From Streptosporangiaceae bacterium (GTDB lineage Bacteria; Actinomycetota; Actinomycetes; Streptosporangiales; Streptosporangiaceae), in NCBI GenBank assembly GCA_030041195.1, contig JASHOI010000366.1:1-5543 (forward strand): DNA of 5,543 nucleotides. The letters run 5' to 3'. The position numbers were made by a program, and so were the translations under genes. Positions 5,276-5,543 of this stretch are shown piece by piece. Position 1 is the stretch's first letter, and every line of letters begins with the position of its first letter. A model generated the notes under the pieces. It did not search any database. It worked only from the letters and a program-made list of their open reading frames with translations, and had not been told where the DNA came from.

Positions 5276-5353
5276 AAACCGCGCTGACCTCGCAAAACGC
5301 GAGCCCACGCGAGCACTCACAAGCCCGAGAGAGGCCCTCGCGAGCGCGGTTTT
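5276..5353. other. Branched inverted-repeat structure ending in TTTT
   Basis: The outer arms AAACCGCGCT (5276-5285) and AGCGCGGTTT (5343-5352) are perfectly complementary over 10 bp. Inside are a 5-bp hairpin CTCGC/GCGAG (5289-5293, 5299-5303; loop AAAAC) and a 6-bp stem CGCGAG/CTCGCG (5308-5313, 5337-5342) whose 3' side directly abuts the outer arm. The predicted fold is a three-way junction of about 77 nt followed by TTTT (5350-5353). It may be an intrinsic terminator of rightward transcription, a small structured RNA or a DNA structure at the recombination site. Its 3' arm merges with the TGCCACTC repeat block. Confidence 0.5.
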
Positions 5354-5372
5354 GCCACTCAATCTGCCACTC
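5352..5372. repeat. Paired TGCCACTC repeat, right copy (possible integrase arm site)
   Basis: This is an exact 21-bp copy of the block at 124-144, in the same orientation, with TGCCACTC at 5353-5360 and 5365-5372. It lies 106 bp to the right of the right tRNA-Thr fragment, so both copies are outside the segment bracketed by the fragments. GATCTT precedes the left copy (120-125) and follows this one (5378-5383). Confidence 0.6.
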
Positions 5373-5485
5373 ACTTTGATCTTGGAAAGCAGCAGGAACC
5401 GGCCCCCCAACACCGCAGTCCTGGGTGACGACGGGTCAGCACCGTATGCTCGTGCACGGCACGGACATGCAGCGAAGGGCTTACC

Positions 5486-5543
5486 GTGACGGGCTATCAC
5501 CCCATGACCCTGGCCGAACTGGGCGGCCGCCTGGCGCGGACAG
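5486..5543 (+). CDS. 5' end of an unidentified gene, cut by the window edge
   Basis: GTG at 5486 is preceded by GAAGGG (5474-5479) with a 6-nt gap, a good ribosome-binding site. The frame stays open to the window end and gives 19 residues, ending MTLAELGGRLART. The ATG at codon 7 is an alternative start. The amphipathic LAELGGRLA stretch would suit a small helical, antitoxin-like or helix-turn-helix protein, but that is too little to name a family. The gene lies outside the bracketed segment, to the right of the right tRNA fragment and its repeat block. Confidence 0.45.
   Translation, partial: MTGYHPMTLAELGGRLART

Noticed and set aside
5244..5500. Two 81-residue frames, one on each strand, right of the att fragment
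   Set aside because: They mirror each other over the branched inverted-repeat structure; the plus frame begins inside the tRNA fragment. The frame starting at 5486 has a better ribosome-binding site.
1..5543. CRISPR array, rRNA, insertion sequence or complete tRNA
   Set aside because: No regularly spaced repeat-spacer pattern, no transposase motif or terminal inverted repeats, no rRNA-like stretch, and both tRNA matches lack the 5' half.

Overview
The window is high-GC DNA with GTG starts, G/C-rich third codon positions in most genes and a tRNA-Thr(GGT) 3' end of actinobacterial type. This points to an actinomycete (Streptomyces or a related filamentous genus); the species cannot be read from the sequence. 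The gene density is low, and the content looks like an accessory, tRNA-associated island.

Layout: (1) 1-195 is the right edge of something that begins outside the window; it carries a paired TGCCACTC repeat (124-144). (2) 196-237 is a minus-strand fragment matching exactly nt 32-73 of a tRNA-Thr(GGT). (3) 238-785 has no convincing gene but holds helically phased CGGTCAG repeats (450-489). (4) 786-1641 is a leftward, overlapping two-gene unit that looks like a Phd-type antitoxin followed by a RelE/ParE-like toxin, with a palindromic operator in front (1655-1670). (5) 1681-2056 is the control region between this unit and a rightward gene; it holds a strong hairpin (1757-1783) and a candidate promoter (1999-2027). 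(6) 2057-4831 encodes the main gene, a 924-residue superfamily 1 helicase with a C-terminal PD-(D/E)xK/Vsr-like nuclease domain. (7) 4832-5203 is non-coding and holds a second copy of the phased repeats (5125-5152). (8) 5204-5245 is a second copy of the same tRNA-Thr fragment, in the same orientation, with one mismatch. (9) 5246-5485 has a branched inverted-repeat structure (5276-5353) merging into a second TGCCACTC pair (5352-5372). (10) A new gene probably starts at 5486 and runs off the window.

Interpretation: the two direct repeats of the tRNA 3' half bracket a segment of about 5.0 kb. It carries a helicase-nuclease and a toxin-antitoxin-like pair but no integrase, and neither bracket is a complete tRNA. 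It reads as one unit of an att-site array at a tRNA-Thr locus, perhaps an integrase-less, cis-mobilisable cassette. A helicase-nuclease beside a toxin-antitoxin pair on such a cassette fits an anti-phage or anti-plasmid role, with the TA pair possibly stabilising the cassette. The repeats, domains and motifs are seen in the sequence; the defence role and the mobility model are inference.
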